Assembly: GCA_020054965.1 (NCBI GenBank)
Contig: JAIMZO010000066.1
Location: forward strand, 1 to 7,553
DNA: 7,553 nucleotides
From: Spirochaeta sp.
GTDB taxonomy: Bacteria; Spirochaetota; Spirochaetia; Sphaerochaetales; Sphaerochaetaceae
Direction of reading: 5' to 3'
Each line of letters opens with the position of its first letter. The stretch's first letter is position 1. Of this stretch, positions 6,539 through 7,553 are shown piece after piece. Position numbers and translations under genes: made by a program. Below the pieces are notes generated by a model that was not told the origin of the DNA, did no database searches, and saw only the letters and a program-made list of their open reading frames with translations.

Positions 6539-7150
6539 ATGAAACGCCTAACCCTCTATGGCTCCCTTGTCGTGCTGGTATCTACACTCTTGCTCTCATG
6601 TCAGTCTCCTGTGTCAGTCAGCCGTATAAGTGCTGATACCGATATTGACTTGAGTGGGAATTGGAACGACACCGATATTCGTATTGTGGCAGAGGCACTG
6701 GTTGAATCCAGTCTGTCCTCACCATGGATCACGCAGTACAAGATGGCCCATCCCGGGGACAATCCAGTGGTCATCGTAGGAACGTTCCTTAACCGCAGCA
6801 GTGAGCATATCGATACCTCGATTATTGCCAAACGGTATGAGATGGCTCTCGTCAATTCAGGAAAGGTCGATATGGTAGCTGACCAGAGCTTCCGTGCTTC
6901 CGTGAGAGAGGAGCGCGAGGAACAACAGTTCTTTGCGAGCGAGGAAACTGCCAAAGCACTGGGAAAGGAAATTGGGGCAGATTACCTGTTGCAGGGATCG
7001 GTGAGAACCAATCTTGACCAGAGTGGCGGCCAGATGGTGAGAACCTACTATGTTTCAGCTGAATTGATTGACATCGAGACCAATAGAAAAGTGTGGGTTG
7101 GAGAAGAGACAATCAAGAAGCTCATCAAGCAAAGCAAGTACAAGTTATAG
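6539..7150 (+). CDS. lpoB: Penicillin-binding protein activator LpoB-family lipoprotein
   Basis: A 203-residue lipoprotein. A basic start (MKRLTLYG) and hydrophobic segment lead to LLLSC, with C21 as the lipidated residue. The mature part shows the LpoB family signature: DLSGNWNDTD (37-46), then AEAL, VVIVGTFLNRSSEHIDT (77-93), ALVNSGKV, and GKEIGADYLLQGS (142-154), ending ELIDIETNRKVWVGEETIKKLI. In E. coli, LpoB is an outer-membrane lipoprotein that stimulates the synthase PBP1b; these relatives are named by homology and their partner here is unknown. ATG 6539 is preferred: AAGGAG (6526-6531) lies 7 nt upstream, while the GTG at 6536 directly before it is only 4 nt from that site. The LPP20-family gene follows after 8 bp in the same operon. 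No clear promoter was seen in 6362-6538 on this strand, though TATACA (6507-6512) could be a -10 without a good -35. Confidence 0.9.
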   Translation: MKRLTLYGSLVVLVSTLLLSCQSPVSVSRISADTDIDLSGNWNDTDIRIVAEALVESSLSSPWITQYKMAHPGDNPVVIVGTFLNRSSEHIDTSIIAKRYEMALVNSGKVDMVADQSFRASVREEREEQQFFASEETAKALGKEIGADYLLQGSVRTNLDQSGGQMVRTYYVSAELIDIETNRKVWVGEETIKKLIKQSKYKL

Positions 7151-7158
7151 GAGTGCAC

Positions 7159-7553
7159 ATGAGAAACTATCTTGTGGTACCTGTGTTGCTCTCTTTGGTG
7201 CTGGGAATTTCCTGTACCTCAATGGGATCCCCCAAGGTTCCCTCCTGGATCGACCACCCTTATGACAAAGCCTATGATGAAGATACCTACCTCTGTGCCG
7301 TTGGTTCTGGATCATCACGACAAAAGGCTGTTGATGCAGCACTTGCAAGCCTTTCCCAGGTCTTCAATGCCCAGGTTCACTCAGTTACTGAAGTCAGCAG
7401 TCTCTCTACCGCTGCAACCGATACACTGGGGAATGTGACGTTTACTGAATCCTCTGAGATGATGGATTTTGGCAGTGTCACCAGCGAGACTGACCAGATC
7501 ATCGGCTCTGAAGTGGTCAATGTGTATACCGATGAACGGGGGAGGGTCCATGC
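7159..7553 (+). CDS. LPP20-family lipoprotein (3' end outside window)
   Basis: The first 131 residues of a predicted lipoprotein that stays open to the window end. The start MRNYLVVPVLLSLVLGISC is a signal peptide with the lipidated cysteine at C19; G at -3 makes it a relaxed lipobox. After it come PSWIDHPYD, then YLCAVGSGSSRQKAVDAALA, the typical LPP20 beginning in which a glycine-rich strand is followed by a helix of alternating alanines, and a segment rich in Ser/Thr/Val that suggests repeated short strands. LPP20 family members are membrane-anchored envelope proteins, named after a Helicobacter antigen; their function is not settled. AGGAG (7149-7153) overlaps the lpoB stop codon and lies 5 nt before ATG, so this gene is co-transcribed with, and probably coupled to, lpoB. 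Confidence 0.85.
   Translation, partial: MRNYLVVPVLLSLVLGISCTSMGSPKVPSWIDHPYDKAYDEDTYLCAVGSGSSRQKAVDAALASLSQVFNAQVHSVTEVSSLSTAATDTLGNVTFTESSEMMDFGSVTSETDQIIGSEVVNVYTDERGRVH

Overview
The window looks like chromosomal DNA from a spirochaete, most likely Sphaerochaeta or a close relative. The evidence for this is an RRM-type RNA-binding protein, relaxed lipoproteins signals (MSGC, ISC), a COG3014/LpoB/LPP20 lipoprotein set, roughly balanced base composition and good Shine-Dalgarno sites. The assignment is an inference from gene content. No rRNA or tRNA gene, transposase, CRISPR array or attachment site was seen.

Left part (1-4723): an RRM RNA-binding protein gene runs leftwards off the window edge. 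A 320-bp divergent intergenic region separates it from a rightward pair. The pair is a small NUDIX pyrophosphohydrolase that looks NudG/MutT-like, and a 983-residue protein built as PLD (HKD) nuclease, SF2 helicase and DUF3427-type C-terminal region. That is the architecture of the type IV, 5-methylcytosine-dependent restriction enzyme SauUSI. The two genes overlap by ATGA and are probably translationally coupled. The most interesting hypothesis is that the helicase-nuclease destroys modified-cytosine DNA while the NUDIX enzyme removes modified dCTP from the nucleotide pool. An alpha/beta hydrolase (monoacylglycerol lipase/lysophospholipase-like) follows after 21 bp and may be read from the same transcript.

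Middle (4724-5029): a 54-residue, highly charged protein with a strong ribosome binding site is followed by a convincing rho-independent terminator.

Right part (5030-7553): an envelope lipoprotein cluster. A COG3014-type lipoprotein gene runs leftwards, convergent with the small gene. It diverges from an lpoB-like gene that is followed 8 bp later by an LPP20-family lipoprotein gene cut by the window end. The 177-bp divergent region (6362-6538) holds two candidate leftward promoters and no clear rightward one. If the host is a Sphaerochaeta, a genus reported to lack penicillin-binding proteins, the presence of a PBP-activator homologue is puzzling.
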